Of a stretch of DNA of 64,000 nucleotides, positions 32,895 through 44,563 are shown piece by piece. The stretch lies in the NCBI GenBank assembly GCA_965112735.1, contig OZ218953.1:1922001-1986000 (forward strand), written 5' to 3'. The position numbers and the translations under genes are program-made. The DNA is from Phaeosaccion multiseriatum (taxonomy: Eukaryota; Ochrophyta, other classes). Numbering within the stretch: position 1 is the first letter of the stretch; each line of letters opens with the position of its first letter. The notes beneath the pieces are model-generated. The model worked only from the letters and a program-made list of their open reading frames with translations. It was not told where the DNA came from and ran no database searches.

Positions 32895-34266
32895 CTACAC
32901 GCGAGGCAGTGGTGCAAGCCCTTGCTCGCCAAACTCCTCCGGGCGGTAATAGTGCATGAAGGAAGAGCTGCTGCTACCGTTGCTACTGCTGCTGCTGCTG
33001 CTGCCACTGATGCTCCTGTTTATGGCACTGTCGCTCCTCTCTGCGGCCCACTCCCCCATGCCTGCCCCGTCACCCCTGTCCGCTTCGTCACGAGAGCAGC
33101 GAAGGTCCGCGAAGACGGCGCTCTCCAGGGCATCGGCCATGGTGGGTCGAGCCGCAGGATCGAAGTCCGCCAATCCCAGGAGCAGATCCATGCCTCCGTT
33201 GACGGCTTCGAGGCGCCCTCTAGCCCGAGCAATGGCGGCGTGGCTTCCTCTCCGTACGGAGTAGGTACGGGCATCGTTCTCGAGAGTGGCCGAGAGCTCT
33301 CCTCCACAAGTGGGCCTCTGCTTGAGCTGTACTAGCAGCCGAGTCAGCACCTCCACCACCGGGTTGGCACTTCCAAACGCGCACTGCAGCTTCTCGGGGT
33401 TCGGCATCCCAAAGAGCACCAAGTAGCGGTACAGTGTATCAAACAAGGTGACCCTGCCACCTCCACCCTCCCCCCCCTCCTCCTCCTCCTCCTCCTCCTC
33501 GTGGGCCATGGCCTGAAGAAGGGCGCTGTACTGCTCGTGCTCTGACCACACCTTCTGCAGCTCGGACCGTAGCAAGGCCGGACACTTGAGTTCAGCAACC
33601 ACCTCCTCATAAGGAGCGTCCCCCGTAAACAGATGCAGCATGGCGAGGGCGAGGGCGAAACTGTCCTTGTGAAGGCACTGCAATGCCGCACTCCCCGCCA
33701 CGAGCTGCTCCACGGGACTCACTTGCAGCGTCGCGAACTGCGCTACTCCAATGGGTCGGCCTAGCGAAGAGACATCCACCTGAGCGCTCCCAAAGTCCCC
33801 CAGCTTCACCAGCGGCGCACCATCCAGCTCGTACACGTGTGGGCCGAAGCCGTAGCGCAAGGTCCGCGAGTGCAGTCGCTCCTCTTTCTCGCTCTTGTTA
33901 TCGTTCGCCTCCTCCTCCCCGTCCTCTGCCATCTTCGTGGCCTTGTCTGGGGTACCTTCTCCTCCTCCTCCTCCTCCTCCTCCTCCTCCTTCCCGTCCTG
34001 CCGTCTCCGCTTCAGCTACCTTAAAGTTGGCGAGCTTGACGTCGTAGTGTCGGAGAGCATAGGCCTCGCGGCACGCGTACAGGCTGAAGCACATTTGAAA
34101 GAGCAGGGCCCGGGCCTGCTGAGGGGTGACGAGGCGCTCTCGAACAAAGTCCTCCAAGTCTCCGTGGGGACACATTTCCATTCGCACGTACTTGTATCGA
34201 GACCCCTGGGCTGAAGTGGGGGTGGTAGCACCCGTGGAGGCATCGATAGCGCCGGAAGCAGCGAGC

Positions 34267-34297
<31 letters not shown>

Positions 34298-37200
34298 CTG
34301 TGGCCATCTTCTGCCTCTCCCCGAGGCGTGTTTTGAGCTGCTGCTGCTGCTCATCCTCTCTCCCCCATGACAACCCCATTGGGGAAGCCTCACTGCAGAA
34401 CATCCCGTGCAGTGCCACGAGGTTGGGGCATACGTTGCGCCTGACGAGACGCGTTGTTAGCAGAGACACCGCCAGCTCCTGGGCCCTCGCAGTCGCTTCT
34501 ACGGCCCTTCCTTCGCTGCTGCTGCTGCTGCTGCTGCTGCTACTGCTCCTGTCGATGCCATGCATCTCCTCCTCCTCCTCCTCCTTCTCCTCCGCGGCGA
34601 GAGCGGTGTCGACTACGCTCAGCATCTCCTTTCGGCCTTCACGTGCATTCCAGACCACAAAGTCGCGCTTGATGTTGGTGCAGCTTTGGCTCTTGCTATT
34701 GCTGTTGCTGCTGCTAGTGCCATCCTTCGCGTCCGTAGTAGAGGCCTCCATCACCCCGACGCAAGAGCCCCAGGGGAAGGTAGTCAAGAGCTGCTCCTGC
34801 CCCCAAGATGGCAGCTTGGCTTGCTCCTGAGCAACTCCAGACCCAACTACCCCTGTTGCACCAGCACCCGCACCACCAACAGCAGCACCACCAGCCGCAG
34901 TACCGTCAGCAGCGGTGGTGGCAATAGCAAATGAAGAAGGGGGGGGGCTTGGGGCTCTGGCCTCAAGGACTTGGGCTACCTCGGGGGCCCAAGCGCAGTC
35001 AGCAGCAGCACCCTCCACCACGCGTACCAGCGCCGAGGAGGGCAAGATAGAGAGCACCGCTCCCATCCCTACCCTATGCTCGGCGAGCTCCACTCCTGAG
35101 GCTGCTGCCGCTGCTGCCGCCGCCGCTGCTGGTGCCACTGCTGGGGCATCAGTGGCCTCATGACAATCACTAGCAGCCGATGAAACCGACACCCCCCCGC
35201 TTGAGGCAAACAGACTGTTGGACATGGACATCTTGCCAAGCGTGCGAATCATGGGGGACATGCCTGCGTAGTTCAGCTTCTCCCGCTCCTTGCCCTCCTC
35301 CTTCTCCTCCCCCTCCTCCTCCATCTCGTCGTCATCGTCGGGCTCGGTCTCTGCGTCCGAGTCGTAACCTTCACGACTGCTCCTGTGCCTCCTCAAGACC
35401 GCGCTGACATCGACATCGGGCGTGTACAGAGTCAAACTGTCGAGGAGTTTCTGACCTTCCCCCGTCGCAAAGATTCCCTCTTTCACAAAGTAAGCCTCCT
35501 GATGCTGCTCGGTGACGCTGCCCCTCCTGCTGCTGCTACTGCTGGTGCTGGTTCTGCCGCTGATGGTCCTGTCATCAGCTGCTGCCGAAGCTTCGCTGCT
35601 ACTCCACACGCCAACCGGGGTATCCTCCGTCCCTAAGCGTTGGCGGCTGACAAGAAGGCCCCCCCCGGCATGCATTCCAAACCCTTGCCCTTGAGGGAAT
35701 TCGATTGTCATGGCTGGCTGGACCACCAACTCCTGCTCCTGCTTCTGCTGCTGCTGCTGTTCCGACAGTGTGTCGACACCCTCAAGCTGCAACGTAATGG
35801 AGCCCTGACGCACAACGGCAGCGGTGACTGCCAACGGCGGCGGTGGTGCTTCCTCGTCCACTGCCATCTGCTGTCCCGGCGCCACCACTAGAGGCCTGTT
35901 CTCCTCCCCATCCACCCCCAACACCACAGGAGCGCCTTGCTCCCACTGACCGTTACAGACCCCACCGATAATCTTGCATCCTAAGCTTCTCTCCACCGCA
36001 GCATGGGCAGTGGGCGCCGGCACATCTCCTCCTTCCCCTCCTACTGTTGCCGCCGCTGCCGCCGCCGCTGCTGCTTCTTCTTCTGCTGCTTTAACCTCCT
36101 GTTGCGATGCACGTCCTGCGAGGCTGAGAGAACGCAGAGCACAGCGAAGGCCAGCAATGCCGTCGCAGGAGCTCTGTCCCACAGACATGCGCTTCAATTT
36201 GCCCAGCCCGGACTGAATCCGCCGCTGCTGCCTACGCTGCTGCTGTGCCAATTGGGCCTCTGCGCAAACCAAGGTGCGTGCATCCCCAGGGACGTCAACT
36301 GCCATGCCGTCGTCACCCTGGGGCCGAGCCTGACACCTGGCAGCATCCACTGCCATCCCCTCCTCTTCGTCCTCATCTTCGTCGTCTTCTCCTTCTCCCT
36401 CCTCAATAATGAGCGGCTTGCCCTGTCGCGATTACAGAGAAAACAGAGCGGCACAGAAGAAAGGGAGGCCTTTGAGTTTGAGTTTGAAGGAAAGACACAT
36501 CGGTCAGGAGGGAGGAGCAACGCCATGACACCATCCTACGTACTCCCTTCCTTGTGAAGGTTTGCCTCGCCCCTCTTCCCTCTTCTCACCTGCTCGTTGA
36601 CTGGACCCATTTGGCCCATAAAAGCGTGGTGGCTGTGCTGATGAGCATGCTCGTCGGTCATCATGCTGTTGTCCCCTCCGTTGAAAATAGCGGCAGCCGC
36701 CCACGCGCCCGAGTAGAGGGCAACCGCGTGGCCGATGCTGTGTGCGTGTGTGTGTGCAAAAACACGAGGCGAGTGAGAGACAGACGGTGTGAGTGAGTGC
36801 AAGCAACGAGGAAAAAGAGGACAGAGAAAGAGGGAGACGAGCGAGGGAGGGAGAGAGAGAGACAGGGAGCGCGAGGGAGAGAGGGAGGGAGAGAGAGACA
36901 AACCTCGAGGCTGAGGATGCCATGGTGAGTGCCCAGTCCACAGCGCCCTCCGGCCGTCGCCAGTACTGATTCTTGATTCCTCGGTTTGGTGTGGGCGCGC
37001 ACGCGTACGTGTTGGTGCTAGTAGTGGACGCACCGGCGGTAGCCGTCACCATCCGACCTTCGCTGTTCAGACTGCAAGACCGCACCTCACGTCCCCCCGG
37101 GGTACCCAGCCCAGCCATCGCTCCCCTCGCGCTGCCCATGCTCGCCGGCGTAGGAGAGCCAGCCGTCCGCACGACCCCGGAGGGCAAGGCCATAATACCC

Positions 37201-40200
37201 TCGAACGCTCCGTCGAACGAGTTCCTGCCTTCGCTGTCGCCACTCCCACTGCCACCACTGCCACCTCTACCACCGCTACCGTGCGCCAACGTGTGGGCGC
37301 GCCGCCGGCCGCCCTTGCGCCGCCCTTTGCCTGCCTTCCTTTTCTTGTTGGCTTCGTGGTAGTTGTAGTCGAAATGCTCTGCCATGGAACCGCCCATCTC
37401 ACTCGAAAACCTCCGCGACGCACGCGCATCCCACCCCATCCCTCCCCCTGGGCTGGCTCCTGCGGCAGACGGCAGGGTGGAGGGAAGGGTGCGTCCCCTT
37501 GATGAGAACAGCCCCACAGGCGCCAGAACGCCAGCCGAGCCTTTCCTGTGAGAGGTGGAGGAGTACGTGAAGGCGTTGGCGTTGTCATCATCACTAGCGT
37601 CTGCCTCCTCCTCCTCCTCCTGCTGCTGGTGGTGGTGCTGGTGCTCCCTGTCCTCCTTGCTTTGGTCGTGCTGCTGCTGCTGCTGGGGCAGCAATTTGTC
37701 TGCCACTCGTAGGACTGCTTCTCGGTGGAGGGGATTTTGCGGCTCTTTGCCTCTGCCTCTGCCGTTTCCTCCTCCTCCTTCCTCGCCCACTTGTACATCT
37801 GCGCCGTCGCCATCACCCTCCTCCTCCCCTTCCCCGTACTCCGAGTCTTTGACCGTTGATGCGTCTGAGTCGCTCCGAGGCCTGCCCCCCTCCTCATCTA
37901 CGGAGCACAACCGCTGCCGATCTCGCATGTAGGTTTCCAAGGGGGCATTTTGAGGCGGGGGAGAGGCGGTGGTGGCGGCGCTTGCGTCTGAGCTGTTTGA
38001 GCCCGTATGCCTCTGCTCTGCGGTCTCAGGTGGCCCGCATTCGTCCAAGGACATGAGGCTACCGCAGCTGTCTGCACTTAGTCGCTGCATCGTCTTTGGC
38101 TTGGGAGAGGAGGCACTCATTCGCGAGCACGTCATGTCTTCCGCGTCGTGATCTTCCTCGTCTGCCGCCCAAAACCCCCTCGGCAGACTAAACGCTCGAC
38201 TTGGCAGCTTACGCTCGCCCCCAGTGGCCGCGAAGAAGTCCAAGTCCGAGGTATCCGCAGCTGCACTGTTGGATCTACCCACTCGCTCGCCCTCTTCCAT
38301 CCCATCCAATAAGCCCCCCCCCATCCCCCCTCCTCCTCCTCCTCCTCCTCCTCCTCCTCCTCCTCTGTGTCTGCTGCCAAACGACGAGAAAGGAGACGTC
38401 GGAGCACCGCCCTCACCATCCATAACGAGCTTGGCTCGTGCCCCCTGGCGCTGCGACTGCTGCCTCAATGGGGGCTCCGTAGCTGACCGGACCATTGTCG
38501 GGCGAGGCTGCAGGGGCAGCGGTAGAGCACCGGCTGTGGAGATGCCCCCCAATCGTGGCTCTTGCTCGTTCTCCTTGCCGTCTTCTCCTCCTGCCGCCTT
38601 TCCGTTTCCGTCCCGCGCCTCCTCGGGCAACAACGCCTGCTGCTGCTGCTGCTGCTGCTGCCCCACTTCGTGCTGGCCGGTTACATGTTCCATCTCCTGT
38701 CTGAGCTGTCGGGCACTCGCAGACCCGATGGTGTAAAGGCAGGAGAGCGCTGCGCCTCTGCTCTGTCCGAGCTGCTGCTGCTGCTGCTGCTGCTGCCCCC
38801 TTTCAAAGCCCAAGTCAAGGAGCCACTGTTCAAAGTCCGCCACTTCTTGCTCGCCCTGCAAGTGGGTGGGCGGCTCCACAGAAAAGCTGCTGCCATCCCC
38901 CGGAGCGAAGGCCGCCTCTGCTGCGCGCGAGCAGGTGGGATGGAAGGGACGCTCATCGGAGAGGCACTCCTTGAGGTAGAGCCGCCAGTGCGTCGGACCA
39001 TCCCGCAGCACTCTGTTCCACGACCAGGACTGACGGTTTGACTGCCGCCCCCACTGCTGACCCTTGGCACTTGGCGAGCCTTCAGTGGCGCTCTCAGTCG
39101 CCTCGCTACGGAGACCGCCTAATGTCTGAGACAAGGAGCGGCGACGGCCTCCAGTCTTGAGTCCCAGCCGAGCGTCCTCCTTCCCGTGCTCTGACGGCCC
39201 CAGGCCAGGCAAGGAGGACCTTCTACGGTGCGTGCCTGCCAATAGTCCTACGGGGCCACCCCCCCCTGCTGGACAACCAACTGCTAATGATGATGCTGCT
39301 GCTGCTGCTGCTGCTGATCCTGCTGCTGGCACAGGGGATTTGGGGCTCGCGGCTCTGCTTCCTGCACCACCGGCTTTGCTGACACAACGGATCGGCCTTC
39401 GCTGCTGGTTAGTGCCCAGACGCCCCGAGGAGCCAGAGGGCGGGGACAGGGCGGGTGAGAAGCTCTTTGAACCGACGAAGGAGGCGGAGCTCAGGAACTG
39501 ATCCTGCAAAGGCTCTTGCTGCTGCTGCTGCTGCTGCTTTGAGGCGGTCGGAGGCGGCGTCCTCGGAGAGGTAAAGGTGCTGGATTGGGAGAAGAAGCTT
39601 GTACAGTCGGCGCCATCTGGGGTCACATCATCCAGGCACAGGGACGACGAACGAGCCGTCCGATCAAGGGAAAGGGCGGAAGAAGAGCGGACCGCCCCCA
39701 GGGAAAGGGAGGACGAGCGGGCTGCCCCCGGGGGCGCGGTGAGTGCTTCCGCGGGACTGAGCATGCAGAGGCTCTTGGTCCTTCTGTGGCCCTCCTCCGA
39801 GCTGTCGCTCTCGTTGCCCGCCATCGGACCCAAGCTCAAGCTTCCATTGCTGCTGCTGGTGCGAAGCCCATGACTGGCATTGCTGTCGTAGCTGCTGTTG
39901 CTGCCGAAAATACCTCCTCCTCCTCCTCCTCCTCCGACTCCGAAAAAGCCCCCCCCTCCCACTCCTCCCTCGCTTCCCGATGAGTTCTTCCTTGCTGCCC
40001 AGTCCGGCATGCCTGCCCCCGAGTCTCTCCCGGACCGTCGGCGCTTCGCTCCTGCAGACTTCCTTGGCTCCCCTCCCACGCTCATCGACCGGGCAATAGT
40101 GTGCCTACCTCCCCGACCAAAGGGAGCGCATACGTTCTCCTCATCTCGCTGCTGCTGTTGCTGCTGCAGATGCTGGTGGCGCCGAGGTTGTTGGAGGTCC

Positions 40201-40861
40201 GCTCGGTCTCCACTGCTGCTGCTCCTCCGTACCCTCACCTGCAGGAAGAGGGAATGAGAGAGAAGAGACAGATAGGGTCAACAGATCATGAAGTGAATTA
40301 CTGCGTGAAGAGAAGGAAACGGGGGGGAGGTGAAAACATGTACCCGCGCCCCGCCGGTACACTTGACCCCGCTTCTTCCCCATCCATGGTCGCTATCTTG
40401 TTGCTACTTCTCTCTTGCACTTTTCGTACCAATGAGCCTCGATTCCTGAACGGAGAAAGCTGTGGTGGATGATACTCTCCTGCCCCTTGCTGCTGTTTCC
40501 AGCGCGACGGGTCAGGGAGCAGCGAGGAGTGGGCAGAGGCAGCAGGGGGTGGAGAGCAGGCCATGGGGGAAACCCCTGTGTTCTCCTTCTGGACCTGCGG
40601 AAGGCCGAGGACGAAAGGATCGGCTGTGTTTTCCCGAGCCTTTGTGCTGTCTCTCAAGAACTTCTGTGGAGCCTTGTTGAGCACCCCAGCGCCACTCCAA
40701 GGGCGGTGTTGCTCCTCTGCCGCTTTGCGAAACAGCCCCATTCCCCTTTCCCTCGCTGCTGGGGCTGCTGCTAGTGCTGCCGCTGGTGCATCGAGGCAGG
40801 TGGCTCTGTCGTTGGGACTCGTACAACTGCTGTCCAGGAGGCCTCGTTGGGGAGACGACAT
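32895..40861 (-). CDS. Giant Ser/Gly-rich protein with C-terminal kinase-like domain
   Basis: Exons 40861-40430, 40238-36904, 36737-36590 and 36422-32895 join in phase to about 2,480 residues; the first junction is the least certain. The first 1,600 residues are low-complexity, with Ser, Gln, Gly and acidic runs. Near the C terminus a kinase-like domain shows YVRMEMCPHGDLEDFVRER, HYDVKLANFK (Tyr replaces Arg of HRD; the catalytic Asp and Lys/Asn remain), VKLGDFGSAQ and DSFALALAMLHLFTGDAPY. No typical glycine loop or VAIK lysine is visible upstream, so it may be a pseudokinase or use an atypical N-lobe. The domain is interrupted by Glu- and Gly-rich inserts. Splitting into two genes is possible, but the exon-3/exon-4 junction is clean (CAG/GTGAG, then GGCAAGCCG). 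Confidence 0.65.
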
Positions 40862-40976
40862 TCTTATCGCTACACGTTAGACTCTGCAGCCACGCCTCCT
40901 TACAGGTTGCTGCTGCCGCTGCTGCTGCTGTTGCTGCTGCTTTGCAGTGCTGCTGCAGGTATTGATCTCAACTATT
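40862..40976. promoter_or_regulatory. Possible divergent promoter
   Basis: The 115 bp between the ATG of the kinase-like gene (minus) and the ATG of a possible tiny plus-strand gene, similar in size to the other two divergent spacers in this window. Contains a GCTGCTGCTG tract. Confidence 0.3.
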
Positions 40977-41217
40977 ATGCCTGGTTTGAAGGGTAAGAAG
41001 GTGACGAAGAATGGAACACCAGAGCAGTGGCAGAGCAAAGCAGCAGACAGTGAGACACAAAAGCAAGCGCAGCAGAGAAAAGAGGTGAGCGACAAGCCGA
41101 GTGGAGATAAGCATTCGATGATTTGGCGCTATCCAGCCAGGGCAGCATAGAAGGACGGGGGTTTAGAGGACAGCACGGAGCCCACCATTCTCACAGGAGC
41201 CCACCCTTGGACAGTGA
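40977..41217 (+). CDS. Possible 42-residue protein (doubtful)
   Basis: An ATG at 40977 opens MPGLKGKKVTKNGTPEQW, a Lys/Gln-rich sequence that ends in the donor GAG/GTGAGC after 41084. The next good acceptor (CACCATTCTCACAG, ending 41196) continues in phase for six codons to a stop at 41217. Support is the clean splice signals, the non-repetitive composition and the roughly 115-bp divergent spacing from the kinase-like gene. Against it: tiny size and no recognised family. Confidence 0.3.
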
Positions 41218-41652
41218 ATTGGAGAGGATAAAGGTTGAAGACGTCCTCCTCTATGTCGTGCATCGTGCATCGTGCTGTGCCTATACATAGTTCGTACATA
41301 CCTGCTCGTCTTACTCTTCCTCGCCTCTCGAAGGGGAGCCACCGTAAAAAAAGCCACCGTTGAAAATTATAAAGCTCTCCCCTTAAGGTTCCTAAAGTCC
41401 CACTCAGATTATTATAGAGAGCTGCAAAAAGATTAGACCACTTCCATCTTTGCGTTGGCAACTGCTGTCACTCCTTGTGAGGGTGTCGCTCTTCCTTGTC
41501 GTCTGTCGTCAGAGTAAAGTAGGGTGAGAGACAGGAGATTAAAAAAAAAAATGGAAAGCGCCCTGCTCGAATTTGAATCGAGGGGGTCGAATAGTACGTA
41601 AGTTTACACAATTTTCGAAAAATCAAACAAGGGTGCGCGTGTGGAGGAACTT
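41218..41652. other. Intergenic sequence, no gene seen
   Basis: Less GC-rich than the surroundings, with an A-run at about 41541 and the palindrome-like CTCGAATTTGAATCGAG at 41565. That resembles a tRNA T-arm at first glance but no acceptor stem or anticodon arm can be folded around it. Confidence 0.5.
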
Positions 41653-41809
41653 TCGACCCCTGACACACTACCGCTACCGCTATCGCCGGCGCCAGCCGGC
41701 GCGCTATCCGCTATCGGCCGGCGCCAGCCGGCACGCTATCCGCTATCGGCCCCCGGGGGGGCCGATAGCGCGCTATCGAGAATGTGGGCGATAGTGTGTC
41801 AGGGGTCGA
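41653..41809. mobile_element. Foldback (MITE-like) element with 18-bp terminal inverted repeats
   Basis: The left end TCGACCCCTGACACACTA (41653-41670) is the exact reverse complement of the right end at 41792-41809. The 157 bp between are almost entirely palindromic units built from CGCTATC/GATAGCG and GCCGGCGCC. No open frame. Such structure is typical of small non-autonomous DNA elements. No target-site duplication could be confirmed. Confidence 0.65.
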
Positions 41810-41814
41810 GAACT

Positions 41815-42013
41815 TGACCCTGACATGCTATCAATAGACCACAGTCTCGATACAACTGTAGCACACGCTATCGCTCTATATGCTCTATATGCTCGATATG
41901 CTCTATATGCTATAGACCACATTCTCGATAGCACGCTATCGGAGCCTGAGCGTCCGATAGCAGATAGCACGCCGGCCGGCGCCGGCGATGGCAGATAGCA
42001 CGTCAGGGGTCGA
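41815..42013. mobile_element. Second, diverged foldback element in tandem
   Basis: Left end TGACCCTGACATGCTATC and right end GATAGCACGTCAGGGGTCGA pair with one gap and a few mismatches. The interior has GATAGC/GCTATC units and repeated TATATGCTC. It abuts the first element with only a few bases between. Confidence 0.55.
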
Positions 42014-42069
42014 TAGTATACTCTTTGCTCTCCTCTCCTCTTACTCTCCTCTCCTCTCCTCGACCCTCT

Positions 42070-44463
42070 TCAAAAAAGGAAAACCAGCTGCAAAACACCG
42101 GCCACCACTCCCAGCACCCCACCCACAAAAATGAGTTTGGCCTCGTCCTCCTCGAACACGGGGTGCAGCACGCCTTCAAACTCCTCGTAGGGCAGACCCT
42201 GCATGGCCTCGCACAGCGTGGCTTCAACCTGCAGGGCCTCGTTGATATACTCATGCGCGAAGGCCATTAACTGAGGCATGTACATCAGGAGCCGCCCCGA
42301 CACATCGTCCGTGATGCCGAAGAAGTCTTCCCCACCCAGTCGCGCCAGCACCAGGGGCTTCAGCGCGCCCATCATTTCATCGACGAAGAGGTGCACGTGC
42401 TCAGAACACAGTCGGTTGAAGCGGGGCGCGTGTGGGCCTGACAAGATGGACTCCCACATGACCTTGGAGTGTAGGGTCTGTTTTGCGATGATCTTCGCAA
42501 AGCCCTCAGAGACCTCTGGCTGCCGCCGGAGAAAGAGGCCATGAAGGTAGATTGCTCCTCCGAGGAGTCTCCGCGGCTGGATGGGCTTGAAGATCATAAA
42601 CAGCGCCAGGTAGTTGGTTAAAAATCCCACGAAGAACCCGCCCACTGGTCTGTCAAAGCAATGAGAAGGGGGGGGGGGGGGGGGTGGAACGGAACAGGCA
42701 TGAGGGGCTAAGGAAGACAGTAATGCAGAGTGAGATGCCACGTGCCCGTCTTGCGCGTGAGAGAAGAGAACAAAAGATTCGTCCCGCCACCCCATCCCTC
42801 CTTAACTTACAAGACCCAGGAGCCCTTGTAGAACCAGAACACTACCGCTTGTACGATCCCAAAGAGGAAGCCAAAGTAGATGCCCGATAGCTCGATGAAC
42901 TTGAGCTCCTTGGCGCCCACCTCGAGAAAGATGTTGTTCAGTAAGGACTTGTCCTTCTCTATGTTGGTCACAACCATGTGTCTAATGTCCAGCAGGTTTG
43001 TAATGTTTCCCTTGACGTCGGTCATTAACGAGTCGACGAAGGGTGGGACGGACTCTAGGGCCTTGAGAACAATTTCGTTGCGCACTTCCACGGGCAGGAT
43101 GGACCACGTTCCGGGTAGGAATTGATTGGCCAGCTGTGAAAAAACAGAGGAGGAGGAGGAGGAGGAGGAGGGAGGGAGGGAGGGAGGAGGAGGAGGAGTA
43201 GGAGGGGGGGAGGGGGGAGGAGAGAGGGGAGTGGAGGGGGGGAGGAGGAAGAAGAGGAGGCACAAGTTAGGAGGGGAGGAAAAGGGGCGCTTCGGTCCAC
43301 AGGCCAACATGGGGGAAATTGTTTGAGAAAAACCCCTGCCAAGCGGCCCGATCTGGGTCGTTTGTTCTCCGATGTCCCCCAAGAATGCTCCGTTCCATGC
43401 TATGTGCCCACCTCCTTGATGGTGCGGTCGAGAAAGAGGAGTAGGCCCGGCTCCAATGCCTCTGCCATTTTTGCCGCATCTAGCCTGGAGAAGACCTCTG
43501 CAATGTCGATGAGCTTCTCGGTCATGAGGTCGACGGTCTTTGCCGCCATCTTGGCTGCCTTGGAGGGCACTGCTTATCGCAGACAGGCAGGCAGGAGGGG
43601 GGGGTGGCAAGTCTGAGCAAATCGGAAACTCAGCTGAGTCAATCAATCGCGAAGGAAAGAAAACGTGTGTCTTCCACACGAGAAATTACCACCACAGAAG
43701 TGCTACTCGAGAAGAAGCAGGAGGGGAGACTGTGAGAGAGGCACAGGGAAGGGAAAAGAAGGGATTGTCATTCATCCCCCCCCCCCCCAGACAGGATGTT
43801 CGTGCCACATATTACCTATGCCTTGCCACCCGATAAAGCCGAGAGGCTGGTCTTTGGGTTGCCAGATCTTGATTCCCCAGAACTCTGTCGCCACGGGGAG
43901 ACAGCATAGAAAAAAGCAGGGCGTGAAACAAAGCGAAAAGGAGGTGCAACGAGCCAATGAGGGATGACTGAGCTACAATAGAACGCCCTCACGACCCCCC
44001 TCACGGCCCCTTTCGTCTTACCGAGAGGGAAGAAAGTCATCTTGAGTGCCACCACATTGGTGACGTATCCCACTGGCCGCGGCAGGAGAAGCACGTTCGC
44101 ACGAATGGAGAGAGGTTAGTCAGCATCATTGGTCAGATTGGCACAATCAAAGTATCCGACATACCTGCGCCTGAGATGAAGGGCATGAGTATGTAGAGCC
44201 ATAGTGGGTCGTCACCGCCCGTCCACTGAACACTCAGGACCTACGAAGAGAGGGGGAAAAGTTAGAGAGTTTTTGGCGTCACCGCCGCGGCTTCTCCTCA
44301 CCCTTGAAATACCCATGCAGGAGGGGGATACGAGTCCCCCTATTGTCCTTTTCTGGGACCAATGGTCCTCACGTAAGCGCTCATATAGCGTCTGTATAGC
44401 GTCATATAGCGTAGCGTGTCCGGCGAGCTTCTCCGGCGAGCTTTGAGGGTTGGTGCTCCCCAT
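42070..44463 (-). CDS. DUF445-family membrane protein
   Basis: Exons 44463-44302, 44240-44165, 44072-44022, 43884-43816, 43569-43412, 43133-42811 and 42649-42070 join in phase to 472 residues. It contains the DUF445 signature twice: VGYVTNVVALKMTFFPLEFWGIKI near the N terminus, after a membrane segment (WLYILMPFISGA), and PVGGFFVGFLTNYLALFMIF later, also in a hydrophobic segment. Between them is a long amphipathic helical region (AAKMAAKTVDLMTEKLIDIA). A last membrane helix (LIFVGGVLGVVAGVLQLVFL) ends the protein. The family is widespread in bacteria and algae; function unknown. The seven exons are mostly very short. The first exon (54 residues, no motif) is the least certain. Confidence 0.8.
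42668..42684. repeat. Poly-G tract in intron
   Basis: About 17 consecutive G on the plus strand (C on the coding strand) in the last intron of the DUF445 gene, just upstream of the acceptor. Prone to length error in assemblies. Confidence 0.7.
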
Positions 44464-44563
44464 GGACTCACAGATACTTGCGGCGTGGGAGCCGCACAGG
44501 GGAGGAAAAACAGGCAAGCAGGAAAAGCAGCGGCAGCAGCAGGGAGGAGCCTGCTGGGAGGTG
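44464..44563. promoter_or_regulatory. Shared divergent promoter, DUF445 / UTP20
   Basis: 100 bp lie between the two divergent start codons, nearly the same spacing as the NPRL3/acyltransferase pair. No canonical promoter element is obvious. Confidence 0.5.

Noticed and set aside
36504-36900. Continuation of the long minus-strand frame (SLSLPLSLALPVSL...)
   Set aside because: It is intron sequence: a donor follows ASSAS at 36904 and the frame resumes in phase at 36737 after a clear acceptor.
41565-41590. tRNA-like T-arm (TTTGAATCGAG)
   Set aside because: No acceptor stem, D-arm or anticodon arm can be folded around it.
44330-44445. Repeated TATAGCGT units resembling the foldback elements
   Set aside because: Too short and without paired termini; they also lie within the phase-consistent first exon of the DUF445 gene.
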